From Paenibacillus sp. PCH8 (lineage in GTDB: Bacteria > Bacillota > Bacilli > Paenibacillales > Paenibacillaceae), in contig NZ_PKQK01000004.1 of NCBI RefSeq assembly GCF_002968835.1, positions 248,001 through 312,000 on the forward strand: a stretch of 64,000 nt of DNA, given 5' to 3'. Position 1 is the first letter of the stretch; the number at the start of each line of letters is the position of its first letter. The notes under the pieces were generated by a model, which worked only from the letters and a program-made list of their open reading frames with translations, had not been told where the DNA came from and did not search any database. A program made the translations under genes and the position numbers. Shown here piece by piece: positions 18,411 through 27,084 of this stretch.

Positions 18411-19241
18411 ATGAAACTGGACGCACATCAACATTTCTGGGAATACAATGTCGCCGAGTATGGATGGATTGGAGAAGAGATGAAATCCATTCGTCAATCT
18501 TTTCTTCCGGAGCATCTTGAACCTGTATTGATCCAATCAGGACTGGAAGGATGTATTGCGGTACAAGCCAGGCAATCACTGAACGAAACCCAATGGCTTC
18601 TGCAGTTGGCAGATCGACACGACTTTATCAAAGGTGTTGTCGGATGGTTGGATCTATGTTCGGAGGATGTTCGGGATCAGCTTGAACTGTTCGCGTCTAA
18701 TCCGGCTTTCAAGGGAGTGCGCCATGTCGTTCAGGATGAACCTGATCTTCGGTATGTATTGAGAGAAGACTTTCAGCGTGGAATTTCATTGCTCAAAGAG
18801 TATGACTTGGCCTACGATCTGTTGGTATCCAAGGAGCAACTGCCTTATGCCGTTGAACTGGTTAAGACGTTTCCTGAACAGCGATTTGTACTTGATCATC
18901 TTGCCAAACCCGACATAAAATCAGGTATACTCTCACCCTGGAAAGAAGCACTGGAGTCATTGGCCGCACAACCGAATGCGTACTGCAAACTTTCAGGGAT
19001 GGTGACGGAAGCAGACTGGGGAACTTGGACTACTAAGGACTTCACACCCTATCTGGATATCGCCATAGAAGCCTTTGGTGCAGAACGATTAATGTTCGGG
19101 TCCGACTGGCCAGTAAGCAACGTTTCAGCTGCGTATGCTGATGTATACGGTCTCATCACGGCTCACATTCATTCCTTATCTGAGTCAGATCAAGAGATGA
19201 TTCTTGGTGACACATGTGCTGCATTCTATCGAATATCGTAG
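18411..19241 (+). CDS. Amidohydrolase of the L-fuconolactonase / rhamnonolactonase type
   Basis: The 276-residue protein starts MKLDAHQHFWEY, giving the metal-binding HxH of the amidohydrolase superfamily, and later has LDHLAKPDI and FGSDWPVSN with the conserved Asp. This layout fits the COG3618 group, whose characterised members hydrolyse sugar lactones such as L-fuconolactone. The substrate here is not shown by context; the rhamnose genes are 12 kb away. ATG 18411 follows GGAGGG by 7 bases and is preferred to an in-frame ATG at 18396 that overlaps that site. The gene stands alone. Confidence 0.75.
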   Translation: MKLDAHQHFWEYNVAEYGWIGEEMKSIRQSFLPEHLEPVLIQSGLEGCIAVQARQSLNETQWLLQLADRHDFIKGVVGWLDLCSEDVRDQLELFASNPAFKGVRHVVQDEPDLRYVLREDFQRGISLLKEYDLAYDLLVSKEQLPYAVELVKTFPEQRFVLDHLAKPDIKSGILSPWKEALESLAAQPNAYCKLSGMVTEADWGTWTTKDFTPYLDIAIEAFGAERLMFGSDWPVSNVSAAYADVYGLITAHIHSLSESDQEMILGDTCAAFYRIS

Positions 19242-19410
19242 TGAGCAATCCATTGCTTAACCGGTTTCAAGAAGTTGACAACGGTTCTGATTCTTGTTAA
19301 AGTTTTATCCAATCCGCATAATTATGATCTGGGAATGTTACCGATACGGGCATAACCTGAGCTGGCTTGTTTACACGTAATCGTGTACCCAGGCTGGTTC
19401 GGGTTTTTTG

Positions 19411-19637
19411 TATTTAAGTTGAACAAACAATTTTACACGGGACGACTGCGCGGCCAGAACAATCTTCCGATCGCTGTTATTCCCAGATTTTTTGATCCCC
19501 TCTTTAAAGGGGAAATCCGGTGATAAATGCAAGTTTATGCTTGCGAAGTAGCTTTCCATTGAAAGCTTTTAGCTTCGCTTCTCCAGATTTTTTCTGTCCT
19601 CTCCGTTTATGTGTAATTGTGCAGTTCAACTTAAATA
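19411..19637 (-). mobile_element. Family A MITE-like element, copy 1 (227 bp)
   Basis: The ends are perfect 14-bp inverted repeats (TATTTAAGTTGAAC and GTTCAACTTAAATA), extending imperfectly to ATTTTACAC. The interior matches copy 2 (21201-21428) in reverse orientation, including the region around TCCGATCGCTGTTAT and the AAAGCTTTC/GAAAGCTA hairpin. There is no coding capacity. Ends in TA-rich sequence suggest a TA target, but no separate target duplication is clear. Confidence 0.75.
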
Positions 19638-19698
19638 GTTTGTCTTATTAATATTTCTAAGCGGGTAGCTGAACTACATATTTGGAAGGAGAATGATG

Positions 19699-21141
19699 AT
19701 GACGAATTTTAAATTTCCTACAGATTTTATGTGGGGTGGAGCCATTGCTGCCAATCAGGCGGAGGGCGCGTATCTGGAGGATGGCAAAGGACTGAGTATC
19801 GTTGACTTGCTGCCTACAGGAGAGAAGCGCAGAAGCATTATGAAAGGTCATGTTCCGGCCTTTACGCCGCTCGCTTCCGAGTTCTATCCTTCTCATGAAG
19901 CGATCGACTTCTATCACCGTTACCCTGAAGATATTGCTCTATTTGCCGAAATGGGATTCAAAGCACTGCGTGTCTCCATTGCCTGGGCACGGATTTTCCC
20001 GACAGGAGAAGATGCGCAGCCGAATGAAGCAGGATTGCAATTTTACGATAACCTGTTTGATGAATTGTTGAAGAACGGTATTGAACCTGTGGTTACATTG
20101 GCTCACTTCGATGTGCCTGTGCACCTGATCGAGAAGTACGGCAGCTGGAGAAGTCGTGAACTGGTAACGTTATTCGAGACATACGCTACAACGGTATTCA
20201 CACGGTACCAAGACAAGGTGAAATACTGGATGACATTCAATGAGATCAACATGCTGCTTCATCTTCCGTTCCTTGGGGCGGGACTAGCGTTCAATGAAGG
20301 GGATAACATCAAGGAGATTCAATATCAGGCTGCTCATCATCAACTGGTTGCAAGTGCACTGGCAGTCAAGGCATGTCATGAGATTATCCCAGGTGCCATG
20401 ATTGGTTGTATGCTTGCCGCAGGAAGTTTCTATCCGTATACCTGTAATCCGGAAGATGTATTCCAGGGTATGGAAAAAGATAGAGAGTCCTATTTCTTCA
20501 TCGATGTGCAGTCACGTGGGGAATATCCGGGTTACGCCAAACGTTTCTTCAAGGATCACGAATTGAACATCGTTATGCAACCGGGTGATGAGGAAATCCT
20601 GAAGAATCATACCGTAGATTATATCGGTTTCAGCTACTATTCAAGTCGTACAACGAGTACCGATCCCGAAGTTATTAAAAATATGACAAGCGGTAATGTA
20701 TTTGGCTCGGTAGCGAATCCATATCTGGCGAAGTCTGAATGGGGTTGGACGATTGATCCCAAAGGGTTCCGTATTACCGCCAATCAACTACATGATCGTT
20801 ATCAGAAGCCACTCTTTGTTGTTGAGAACGGATTTGGTGCCAATGACGTGGTTACATCAGAAGGTGAATTGAATGACGCGTACCGGATTGACTACTTGAA
20901 ACGGCATGTAGCTGAAATGGGTGAGGCCATTCAGGATGGGGTGAATATCATCGGTTACACCAGCTGGGGACCTATTGATATTGTGAGTGCTTCCTCAGGT
21001 GAGATGAGAAAACGCTATGGCTACATTTACGTGGATCGTAATAATGAAGGACATGGTGAGCTGACACGACTGAAGAAGAAGAGTTTTGATTGGTACAAAA
21101 ACGTGATTGCATCCAACGGAACAAACCTGGGTGACGAGTAG
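19699..21141 (+). CDS. 6-phospho-beta-glucosidase, GH1
   Basis: The 480-residue protein is a GH1 (beta/alpha)8 enzyme. It has the acid/base Glu in YWMTFNEIN and the nucleophile Glu in LFVVENGFGAND. The late block SSGEMRKRYGYIYVDR carries the Ser, Lys and Tyr that bind the 6-phosphate in phospho-glycosidases. It would split phosphorylated beta-glucosides delivered by the EIIBCA at 22716. Three ATGs are in tandem; GGAAGGAG (19684-19691) is 7 bases before the third (19699). The gene is bracketed by two family A elements in opposite orientation. It is separated from licT by its own strong promoter region, so it may be an independent unit. Confidence 0.9.
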   Translation: MTNFKFPTDFMWGGAIAANQAEGAYLEDGKGLSIVDLLPTGEKRRSIMKGHVPAFTPLASEFYPSHEAIDFYHRYPEDIALFAEMGFKALRVSIAWARIFPTGEDAQPNEAGLQFYDNLFDELLKNGIEPVVTLAHFDVPVHLIEKYGSWRSRELVTLFETYATTVFTRYQDKVKYWMTFNEINMLLHLPFLGAGLAFNEGDNIKEIQYQAAHHQLVASALAVKACHEIIPGAMIGCMLAAGSFYPYTCNPEDVFQGMEKDRESYFFIDVQSRGEYPGYAKRFFKDHELNIVMQPGDEEILKNHTVDYIGFSYYSSRTTSTDPEVIKNMTSGNVFGSVANPYLAKSEWGWTIDPKGFRITANQLHDRYQKPLFVVENGFGANDVVTSEGELNDAYRIDYLKRHVAEMGEAIQDGVNIIGYTSWGPIDIVSASSGEMRKRYGYIYVDRNNEGHGELTRLKKKSFDWYKNVIASNGTNLGDE

Positions 21142-21200
21142 TTTATATTTTTCTGAATTAAAATGGTCTTGTACAGCAATAAAACATCGGAAGTTTCATC

Positions 21201-21428
21201 TATATAAATTGAACTAAACATTTTACACAAAACGAAGAGGACAGAAAAAAGCTGGAGAAGCGAAGCTAAAAGCTTTCAATGGAAAGCTACTTCGCAAGCA
21301 TAAACTCGCCTTTATCACCGGATTTTCCCTATAGAAAGGGAATCAAAAAATCCGGGGATAACAGCGATCGGAAGGTTGTTCTGTCATCGGAGTAGCTAGT
21401 GTAAATATTCTCAAGTTCAATTTATATA
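21201..21428 (+). mobile_element. Family A MITE-like element, copy 2 (228 bp)
   Basis: The ends are perfect 15-bp inverted repeats (TATATAAATTGAACT at 21201-21215, AGTTCAATTTATATA at 21414-21428). The interior contains a hairpin around AAAGCTTTCAATGGAAAGCT and the sequence GGGGATAACAGCGATCGGAAG shared with copies 1 and 3. No open reading frame is present. Confidence 0.78.
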
Positions 21429-21456
21429 ACCATGGGACTTCCGCTTGTCCTCACAT

Positions 21457-21493
21457 TGAAAGCGTTGACATATAGTCAGGTTCGCGCTATACT
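21457..21493 (+). promoter_or_regulatory. licT promoter with overlapping cre site
   Basis: TTGACA (21465-21470) and TATACT (21488-21493) are 17 bp apart. TGAAAGCGTTGACA (21457-21470) matches the CcpA cre consensus TGWAANCGNTNWCA at every position and covers the -35 element, so glucose should repress the operon strongly. Confidence 0.85.
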
Positions 21494-21514
21494 TGACGCA
21501 ATTATATCGTTTCT

Positions 21515-21608
21515 GGGATTGTTACTACACGACGTAGGCAAAACCTAAGCACCAAAAAAAGCAGACCACGATGTCTTGTTTATTTTGTGATGCTTGAGGT
21601 TTTTTTTG
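21515..21608 (+). promoter_or_regulatory. LicT RNA antiterminator (RAT) and overlapping terminator before licT
   Basis: GGGATTGTTACT...GGCAAAACCT (21515-21546) has the conserved RAT form bound by LicT-type proteins. Its 3' part overlaps the 5' arm of a terminator, AACCTAAGCA pairing with TGCTTGAGGTT, followed by eight T residues. LicT bound to the RAT would prevent the terminator, giving autoregulation. Confidence 0.88.
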
Positions 21609-21666
21609 TATGCCCAAAAGACGATGTATAACTGCCAAGAGAGTGGAACGTGACGGGGGGATTGAA

Positions 21667-22497
21667 GTGAAAATAGCAAAGGTTATCAACAATAACGTCA
21701 TTAGCATCTATCAGGCGGATGGAGCAGAGCTTGTGGTGATGGGACGTGGGATTGCCTTTAAGAAAAAGCCGGGGGACAAAGTAGACGAGACCCGCATCCA
21801 AAAAGTATTTGCATTGAAAAACAAACAAACATCCGATAATTTCAAAATGCTGCTGCGCGAAGTTCCGATGGAACTGATTGAAATTGTGGAAGAGATCATC
21901 ACGTATGCGCGTGATCATCTGGGCCGAAAGCTGAATGAGAACATCTATGTATCCCTTACGGATCATATTAACTTTGCGATCGAGCGTTATCGGGAAGGTG
22001 TGGAGATCAAGAACGCCTTAATGTGGGAGATCAAGCAGTTGTACAAGCCCGAATTCGGACTTGGTCTGAGGACACTGGAACAGATCAACACTCGTATGAA
22101 TATTGAGCTTCCGCCAGATGAAGCTGCTTATATTGCCCTTCATATTGTTAATGCAGAGATGAATGAAGAAGTCATTACGACGATGAATATTACGAAGTTT
22201 ATCCAGCAAATTATTAATATAGCGAAATATCATTTTAAAATGGAATTCGACGAGGAATCTCTCAGTTATTTTCGCTTTATTACACATTTGAAGTTCTTCT
22301 CACAGCGTGTGCTCAGCGGTACGCATTACGACAACAACTATGATCATTTCTATGAGATGATTAAAAAGAAGCATCCAGATGCGGCAGCGTGTGCGGAGAA
22401 AATTGAGATGTTTGTCAAAAAGGAATATAACCATGAGCTGACCAATGAAGAAAAATTGTATCTGACGGTTCATATCGAACGAGTAGTCAATCGATAA
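21667..22497 (+). CDS. licT: Beta-glucoside operon antiterminator, BglG/LicT family
   Basis: The protein (276 residues from GTG 21667) has an RNA-binding CAT domain (about residues 1-56, KIAKVINNNVISIYQ, GRGIAFKKKPGD) and two PRD domains. All four PTS-regulated histidines appear present: in LTDHINFAIER and AYIALHIVNAE (PRD1) and in RFITHLKFF and YLTVHIERVV (PRD2). It binds the RATs upstream of itself and of the PTS gene when the sugar is present. GGGGGG (21655-21660) is 6 bases before the GTG; an ATG at 21610 lies inside the terminator and is rejected. Confidence 0.92.
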   Translation: MKIAKVINNNVISIYQADGAELVVMGRGIAFKKKPGDKVDETRIQKVFALKNKQTSDNFKMLLREVPMELIEIVEEIITYARDHLGRKLNENIYVSLTDHINFAIERYREGVEIKNALMWEIKQLYKPEFGLGLRTLEQINTRMNIELPPDEAAYIALHIVNAEMNEEVITTMNITKFIQQIINIAKYHFKMEFDEESLSYFRFITHLKFFSQRVLSGTHYDNNYDHFYEMIKKKHPDAAACAEKIEMFVKKEYNHELTNEEKLYLTVHIERVVNR

Positions 22498-22507
22498 TAA
22501 TAAAATG

Positions 22508-22537
22508 TTGACAAAAATGGTTTAATTATAATAATAT
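22508..22537 (+). promoter_or_regulatory. Promoter between licT and the PTS gene
   Basis: TTGACA (22508-22513) and TAATAT (22532-22537), spacer 18 bp, lie just after the licT stop. The PTS gene may therefore be transcribed on its own as well as from the licT promoter. Confidence 0.55.
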
Positions 22538-22568
22538 GTGATTAACAGGAATTGAATACGATTTAACT

Positions 22569-22662
22569 GGGATTGTTACTGGTTATGCAGGCAAAACCTA
22601 AGTCATGAGAAGGTCAGGACCATTGTGTCAGTGTCCCCCTTACTCAAGGCTTAGGTTTTTTG
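22569..22662 (+). promoter_or_regulatory. Second RAT and terminator, before the PTS gene
   Basis: GGGATTGTTACT...GGCAAAACCTA (22569-22600) repeats the RAT pattern. The terminator pairs AAAACCTAAG (22593-22602) with CTTAGGTTTT (22650-22659), followed by T residues. Control by LicT is expected. Confidence 0.88.
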
Positions 22663-22715
22663 CGTGCAAAAAATTCGGTAAAGAGCCTGTTTGAGAAAAA
22701 GTGGGGGTGCAGATC

Positions 22716-24611
22716 ATGAGTCAAGAGAAACTGGCCAAAGAGATTGTAGAACTGGTCGGCGGTGAGAAAAATGTGGAATCACTGGTTCATTGTGCAACAC
22801 GGTTACGGTTTGTATTGAAGGACGATGCCAAGGCAGACAAAGCCAAGCTGGAGAAAACAGAAGGAATCATCGCAGTCAAAGAAAATGGTGGACAGTTCCA
22901 GGTTGTTGTGGGAAACAAGGTGCCTGAAGTCTATAGTGCCATTGGACAGATCAGTAACATTCTGGACGATTCATCAGGTAAAGAAAAACCCCGTAAAGCA
23001 GCCAAAGGACTCGGGGGTATCATTGATATCATATCCAGCATTTTTGCACCTCTTCTCGGCGTTATGGCAGGAGCGGGTATTCTTAAAGGACTATTGCTCA
23101 TCGCAAGTAATATCGGATGGCTCGAGACAACAGAAACCACATATAAGATCCTGTATGCAGCAGCAGACAGCCTGTTTTATTTCCTGCCTCTGTTGTTAGC
23201 GGTTACAACCGCTCGCAAATTCCAAGGAAACATGTTTGTCGCGATGACGATTGCGGGTGCGCTAATCTATCCTTCCATTATTGCAATGAAGGCAGAGGGA
23301 ACACCTGTTGATTTCTTCGGTATTCCTGTAATCCTGATGAATTATTCATCTACGGTTATCCCTATCATTTTGGCTGTAATTGTGATGAGCAAACTGGAGA
23401 AATTCTTTAATAAAGCTCTACACGAGAGTGTGAAAAACTTTGTTACGCCTCTATTTTTGCTAGTGATCATGGTACCTTTAACATTGCTTGTATTCGGACC
23501 ATTTGGAGTATACGTTGGTAATGGGATTGCGGCCGGACTGGTTGCTGCATTCGGATTCAGTCCATTGCTCGCTGGAGCCGTGATGGGGGCAAGTTGGCAG
23601 TTGCTCGTCATTTTCGGGATACACTGGGGTCTGATTCCTGTATTTATCAATAACGTTGCAGTATATGGACAAGATGGTGTGAAGCCGGCTGCGACAGCTT
23701 CGATTTTTGCCCAAACGGGTGCCGCATTTGGTGTTATGTTGAAAACGAAAAACAAAAAGCTGAAAACGCTGGCGGGATCATCTACATTGACAGCACTGTT
23801 CGGTATTACAGAACCTGCCATCTACGGTGTGACGTTACCACTGAAACGTCCATTCATCGCAGGGGTTATCGGCGGCGCTGTGGGTGGAGCAATTATTGGT
23901 CAGGCGGGTACACTGGCATTTGCATCCGGTGCACCGGGATTGCTGACCTTGCCAATCTTCTACGGGCCGGGTGGACAAGGCTTCCCTGGATTGATCCTGG
24001 GTATCACGGTATCGTTTGTTGTGTCAGCTGTACTGACGTACATTCTGGGCTTTAAAGATCCTGTTGAAGAAGAAACTAAAACCGAACCTGCTCCATCCGC
24101 TCAGCAACCTGTTCGTGCAACGAATGCTTCGGACGAAATTGTATTTAGCCCAATCGAAGGAACAATTGTGAATTTGTCGGAAGTTCCAGACCCGGCGTTT
24201 GCATCCGGAGCGATGGGTAAAGGGATTGCAATTGAGCCAACTGTGGGTAGAGTGGTAGCCCCTTTTGATGGTACAGTTACCGTTGCATTCAAGAAAAAAC
24301 ACGCTTTGGCTGTTGTATCAGACACCGGTGCCGAAATATTGGTTCACGTAGGTGTGGATACCGTTAAATTGGACGGACAGCATTTTGTTTCCCATATCAA
24401 AGAAGGGGATCGGGTTAAAGCGGGTGATCTGTTACTGGAATTCGATATTGCGCAGATTAAAGCTGCTGGCTATCATACGGTGACACCTATCATAGTAACG
24501 AATTCCGCCAACTACGAGGATGTGATCCCACAGGCTACAGGGCAGGTTCATTGTCAGGAGCTTCTATTGAAGATAAGTAGTGGTAACGGTCAGGAACAAG
24601 AGAGTAATTGA
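22716..24611 (+). CDS. bglP: Beta-glucoside PTS transporter subunit EIIBCA
   Basis: The protein (631 residues from ATG 22716) has EIIB with Cys26 in LVHCATRLRF, a membrane EIIC (about 100-450, with GITEPAIYGVTLP), and EIIA with the phosphorylated His in AEILVHVGVDTV. It imports aryl-beta-glucosides or cellobiose-like sugars as 6-phosphates. Context (LicT, RAT, phospho-beta-glucosidase) supports the beta-glucoside assignment over sucrose or trehalose. GGGGG eight bases upstream fits ATG 22716; an in-frame ATG at 22701 lacks such a site. EIIB and EIIA also phosphorylate LicT in the known system. Confidence 0.9.
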   Translation: MSQEKLAKEIVELVGGEKNVESLVHCATRLRFVLKDDAKADKAKLEKTEGIIAVKENGGQFQVVVGNKVPEVYSAIGQISNILDDSSGKEKPRKAAKGLGGIIDIISSIFAPLLGVMAGAGILKGLLLIASNIGWLETTETTYKILYAAADSLFYFLPLLLAVTTARKFQGNMFVAMTIAGALIYPSIIAMKAEGTPVDFFGIPVILMNYSSTVIPIILAVIVMSKLEKFFNKALHESVKNFVTPLFLLVIMVPLTLLVFGPFGVYVGNGIAAGLVAAFGFSPLLAGAVMGASWQLLVIFGIHWGLIPVFINNVAVYGQDGVKPAATASIFAQTGAAFGVMLKTKNKKLKTLAGSSTLTALFGITEPAIYGVTLPLKRPFIAGVIGGAVGGAIIGQAGTLAFASGAPGLLTLPIFYGPGGQGFPGLILGITVSFVVSAVLTYILGFKDPVEEETKTEPAPSAQQPVRATNASDEIVFSPIEGTIVNLSEVPDPAFASGAMGKGIAIEPTVGRVVAPFDGTVTVAFKKKHALAVVSDTGAEILVHVGVDTVKLDGQHFVSHIKEGDRVKAGDLLLEFDIAQIKAAGYHTVTPIIVTNSANYEDVIPQATGQVHCQELLLKISSGNGQEQESN

Positions 24612-24648
24612 TGTACTGATCTGATACTGTAGTGTTATCATCCCTCCG

Positions 24649-24677
24649 TTGACAGGGTGGAATTGGAAAATTATAAT
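24649..24677 (+). promoter_or_regulatory. Consensus sigma-A promoter
   Basis: TTGACA (24649-24654) and TATAAT (24672-24677) match both hexamers exactly with a 17 bp spacer. The predicted start, near 24684, is followed almost at once by a terminator hairpin, then by the ABC-F leader. Confidence 0.8.
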
Positions 24678-24692
24678 TAGGATTATGCATGG

Positions 24693-24720
24693 ATCACAGG
24701 CTTTGCCTGTGATTTTTTGT
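24693..24720 (+). terminator. Terminator after the bgl operon, within the ABC-F leader
   Basis: A perfect 9-bp stem ATCACAGGC-ttt-GCCTGTGAT is followed by TTTTTTGTTTTT. It may end the bglP transcript, but its place just after a consensus promoter means it could also attenuate the ABC-F transcript. Confidence 0.8.
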
Positions 24721-24780
24721 TTTTCTTATCACGATTTCAATTATATATAACGTTCAATACAGACTATTGGAGGTACTGCT

Positions 24781-24804
24781 ATGATGACGTTACTGTTCTA
24801 TTGA
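24781..24804 (+). CDS. Leader peptide MMTLLFY upstream of the ABC-F gene
   Basis: A seven-codon frame (ATG ATG ACG TTA CTG TTC TAT TGA) has its own ribosome binding site, TTGGAGG, at 24769-24775. Its stop codon overlaps the first base of the following stem. Short leader peptides in this place are known to sense ribosome-stalling antibiotics for ABC-F and erm genes. The role here is inferred from layout. Confidence 0.6.
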   Translation: MMTLLFY

Positions 24805-24881
24805 TACGAGCTGGCACGATAAGCTCGTATCGATAGTAGCGTGCTTCGCTATCGATACGAAATAAATTTTTATTTCGGAGG
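24803..24881 (+). promoter_or_regulatory. Mutually exclusive hairpins controlling the ABC-F gene
   Basis: Hairpin A pairs GATACGAGCT (24803-24812) with AGCTCGTATC (24822-24831). Hairpin B pairs TCGTATCGATA (24825-24835) with TATCGATACGA (24850-24860), so A and B share bases and cannot form together. Hairpin C, CGAAATAAA-tt-TTTATTTCG (24858-24877), abuts the GGAGG of the ABC-F gene and shares bases with B. A ribosome stalled on the leader peptide would disrupt A. This has the form of translational or transcriptional attenuation. Confidence 0.7.
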
Positions 24882-24889
24882 TAGCGAAT

Positions 24890-26359
24890 ATGGAGAAGAT
24901 ATGTTTTGAATTAGAACAGGTTGAGATGACCTATATGGATAGATTGGTACTGAGTATTGAGCGACTGGCTGTGCATCAACTGGATCGCATCGGTATAGTA
25001 GGTGGGAATGGTCAGGGTAAAAGTACGTTATTGAAACTCCTTGCGGGACAGATTCAACCCACTGCTGGAAAGGTAAAACGTTACGCAGAGTTTGGATATC
25101 TGGAACAGGTTGAACCACCCCAGCCTAATGAAAATCTGGAAGTTGACCGGGCTTTACTGAGTAAATTATCTATTCCTCAACACGGCCAGTCAGGGAGTGG
25201 CGGAGAACAAACCCGTCTAAAACTCGCTCAAATGTTCACTCATTATCACGAAGCATTGTTACTAGATGAACCAACAACACATCTGGATCAGGAGGGCATT
25301 GCATTCTTACTGGATGAGTTGCGTTTTTATTATGGGGCAATGGTGCTGATCAGTCATGATCGTGCAGTTCTGGATGAACTGGTAACCACGATCTGGGAGA
25401 TTCATCAGGGAGAAGTGCGTGTATATTCCGGCAATTACAGTGACTATCAGGTACAGAAGAGGCTTGAGCGTGAACAGCAAAACCAGGCCCATGAACAATT
25501 CTCGAAGGAGAAAAGACGATTGGAGCTGGCCGCCCGGGAGAAGATGAAGAAAGCCGAGAAAATAACGCAGGCTGGAAGCATGTCCAAAAAAGAATCCAAG
25601 GCAAAAGCAAATCGGATGTTTGAGACGAAATCTAAAGGCACCAGCCAAAAAGCAGTACACCGAGCTGCCAAAGCGATTGAACAGCGTATGCAACAACTTC
25701 ACGAGGTAAAAGCGGTGCAAGAGGAGCGGCCTATGATCTTCCGTCAACCGAAGACATTGGAGCTACACAACCGATTCCCGATTATGGCAGATCGCCTTAC
25801 ACTTAAGATAGAAGGCCACGTATTGCTGGAGGATGTAAGTTTTCAGGTCCCATTAAAACAAAAAATAGCGATAACCGGAGCCAATGGCAGTGGGAAAAGC
25901 ACGTTGCTTAACCATGTTTTCCATGGGAGAGATCAGATCACCATGTCTCCAAAAGCAAAGCTTGGTTATTTTCAGCAAATGAGCTATCGTTTCACAACAA
26001 AAGAGACCGTATTACAATTCCTGAAGAATCGTTCGGAACATGAGGAATCAGAGCTGAGAAGTGCGTTGCACGCAATGCAGTTTACAGGGAATGACTTGCT
26101 CAAGAATGTTGGGACATTAAGCGGGGGAGAAGCGATTCGTCTTCAATTATGTCACTTGTTTCTTGGACAATATAACATTCTATTGTTGGATGAACCGACG
26201 AATTTTCTTGATATGCATGCATTGAAAGCGTTGGAGCGTTTTATTAAGGCTTATGAAGGAACGATTCTGTACGTATCTCATGATCAGAGGTTTATTGAAA
26301 ATACAGCAGATCTACAATTTCAGATTTCAGAGCGTCAATTGCTTCAGGTAACTAGATAA
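24890..26359 (+). CDS. ABC-F ribosome-protection ATPase (Vga/Msr/Vml-like)
   Basis: The 489-residue protein has two ABC domains and no membrane segment. Walker A motifs are GGNGQGKST (about residue 40) and GANGSGKST (about 330); signatures are SGSGGEQTRL and LSGGEAIRL; Walker B blocks are ALLLDEPTTHLD and ILLLDEPTNFLD. The long, charged linker between them (about 190-290, rich in Lys, Glu and Gln) is the ribosome-probing interdomain linker of ABC-F proteins. Antibiotic-resistance ABC-Fs displace drugs from the peptidyl transferase centre. The inducible-looking leader favours this role over a housekeeping translation factor, but drug specificity cannot be read. Confidence 0.87.
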   Translation: MEKICFELEQVEMTYMDRLVLSIERLAVHQLDRIGIVGGNGQGKSTLLKLLAGQIQPTAGKVKRYAEFGYLEQVEPPQPNENLEVDRALLSKLSIPQHGQSGSGGEQTRLKLAQMFTHYHEALLLDEPTTHLDQEGIAFLLDELRFYYGAMVLISHDRAVLDELVTTIWEIHQGEVRVYSGNYSDYQVQKRLEREQQNQAHEQFSKEKRRLELAAREKMKKAEKITQAGSMSKKESKAKANRMFETKSKGTSQKAVHRAAKAIEQRMQQLHEVKAVQEERPMIFRQPKTLELHNRFPIMADRLTLKIEGHVLLEDVSFQVPLKQKIAITGANGSGKSTLLNHVFHGRDQITMSPKAKLGYFQQMSYRFTTKETVLQFLKNRSEHEESELRSALHAMQFTGNDLLKNVGTLSGGEAIRLQLCHLFLGQYNILLLDEPTNFLDMHALKALERFIKAYEGTILYVSHDQRFIENTADLQFQISERQLLQVTR

Positions 26360-26387
26360 TAAACGAATAGAGGAAGAGAAGTAACGA

Positions 26388-26414
26388 AAACCGCCAAAGT
26401 GATTTTGGCGGTTT
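26388..26414. terminator. Bidirectional terminator between the ABC-F gene and bioY
   Basis: AAACCGCCAAA pairs with TTTGGCGGTTT; converging genes lie on both sides. Confidence 0.7.
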
Positions 26415-26460
26415 CGTCGTTTTCAAAGATAGACAGATCGGATACCTTATGTAGCTTCTG

Positions 26461-27051
26461 TTATGCATCAGCTTTTACTATGGTTGAATGCATGTTACCT
26501 GTGAGACGTTGAGGCGGAAATACCATGCGAACTGGTGCAATGATGATCGCAGCAAATACAGCTTTGACCAGATCCCCAATAATGTAAGGATAGAACCCTT
26601 GAATCATGGCCTCAGGTAGGTCCATTTTGTATGCGTAAGCAAGCCAAGGGACACCCGAGACGTACACAAGTAGTGAGCCAAATAGTTCAAATACAACAAA
26701 AGCGAGAATGAATCCTGTGACACCTTTGATATTGATTCGTGCAAGCAGCAGTCCAATGAATAATGCGGAGATCGGCCACATCATCACATACCCTCCGGTA
26801 GGTCCGAGTAATACCGCAAGTCCTCCGGTCCCGTGGAGCAAGGGGAATCCAAGCGCAGTGAGCAGAACAACCATTGTGACACTCAGAAAACCATAGAGTG
26901 GACCAAGTAATCCTCCGGCCAGCATGACAGCCAAAGTCTGTAATGTTATCGGTACAGGGGAGAAGCCAATAGGAATACTTATGTATCCAAAAAGGACCAA
27001 AATTGCGGCCATAAGTGCACTGAATACAATGCCTCGCAAAGATAATTTCAT
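26461..27051 (-). CDS. bioY: Biotin transporter S component BioY
   Basis: The 196-residue protein is a BioY-type substrate-binding membrane protein of ECF transporters, with about six hydrophobic segments and the conserved blocks PVPITLQTLAVMLAGGLLGP, LLHGTGGLAVLLGPTGGY and GFYPYIIGDLVKA. It binds biotin in the membrane and needs the ATPase/EcfT module for full import. It is divergent from the ECF genes at 27164-29739, with a BirA-type operator between them. Its start lies 34 bases from the operator edge. Confidence 0.93.
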   Translation of the reverse strand: MKLSLRGIVFSALMAAILVLFGYISIPIGFSPVPITLQTLAVMLAGGLLGPLYGFLSVTMVVLLTALGFPLLHGTGGLAVLLGPTGGYVMMWPISALFIGLLLARINIKGVTGFILAFVVFELFGSLLVYVSGVPWLAYAYKMDLPEAMIQGFYPYIIGDLVKAVFAAIIIAPVRMVFPPQRLTGNMHSTIVKADA

Positions 27052-27084
27052 GTTTGAACAATCCTCTCCATTTTGGTAATATGA

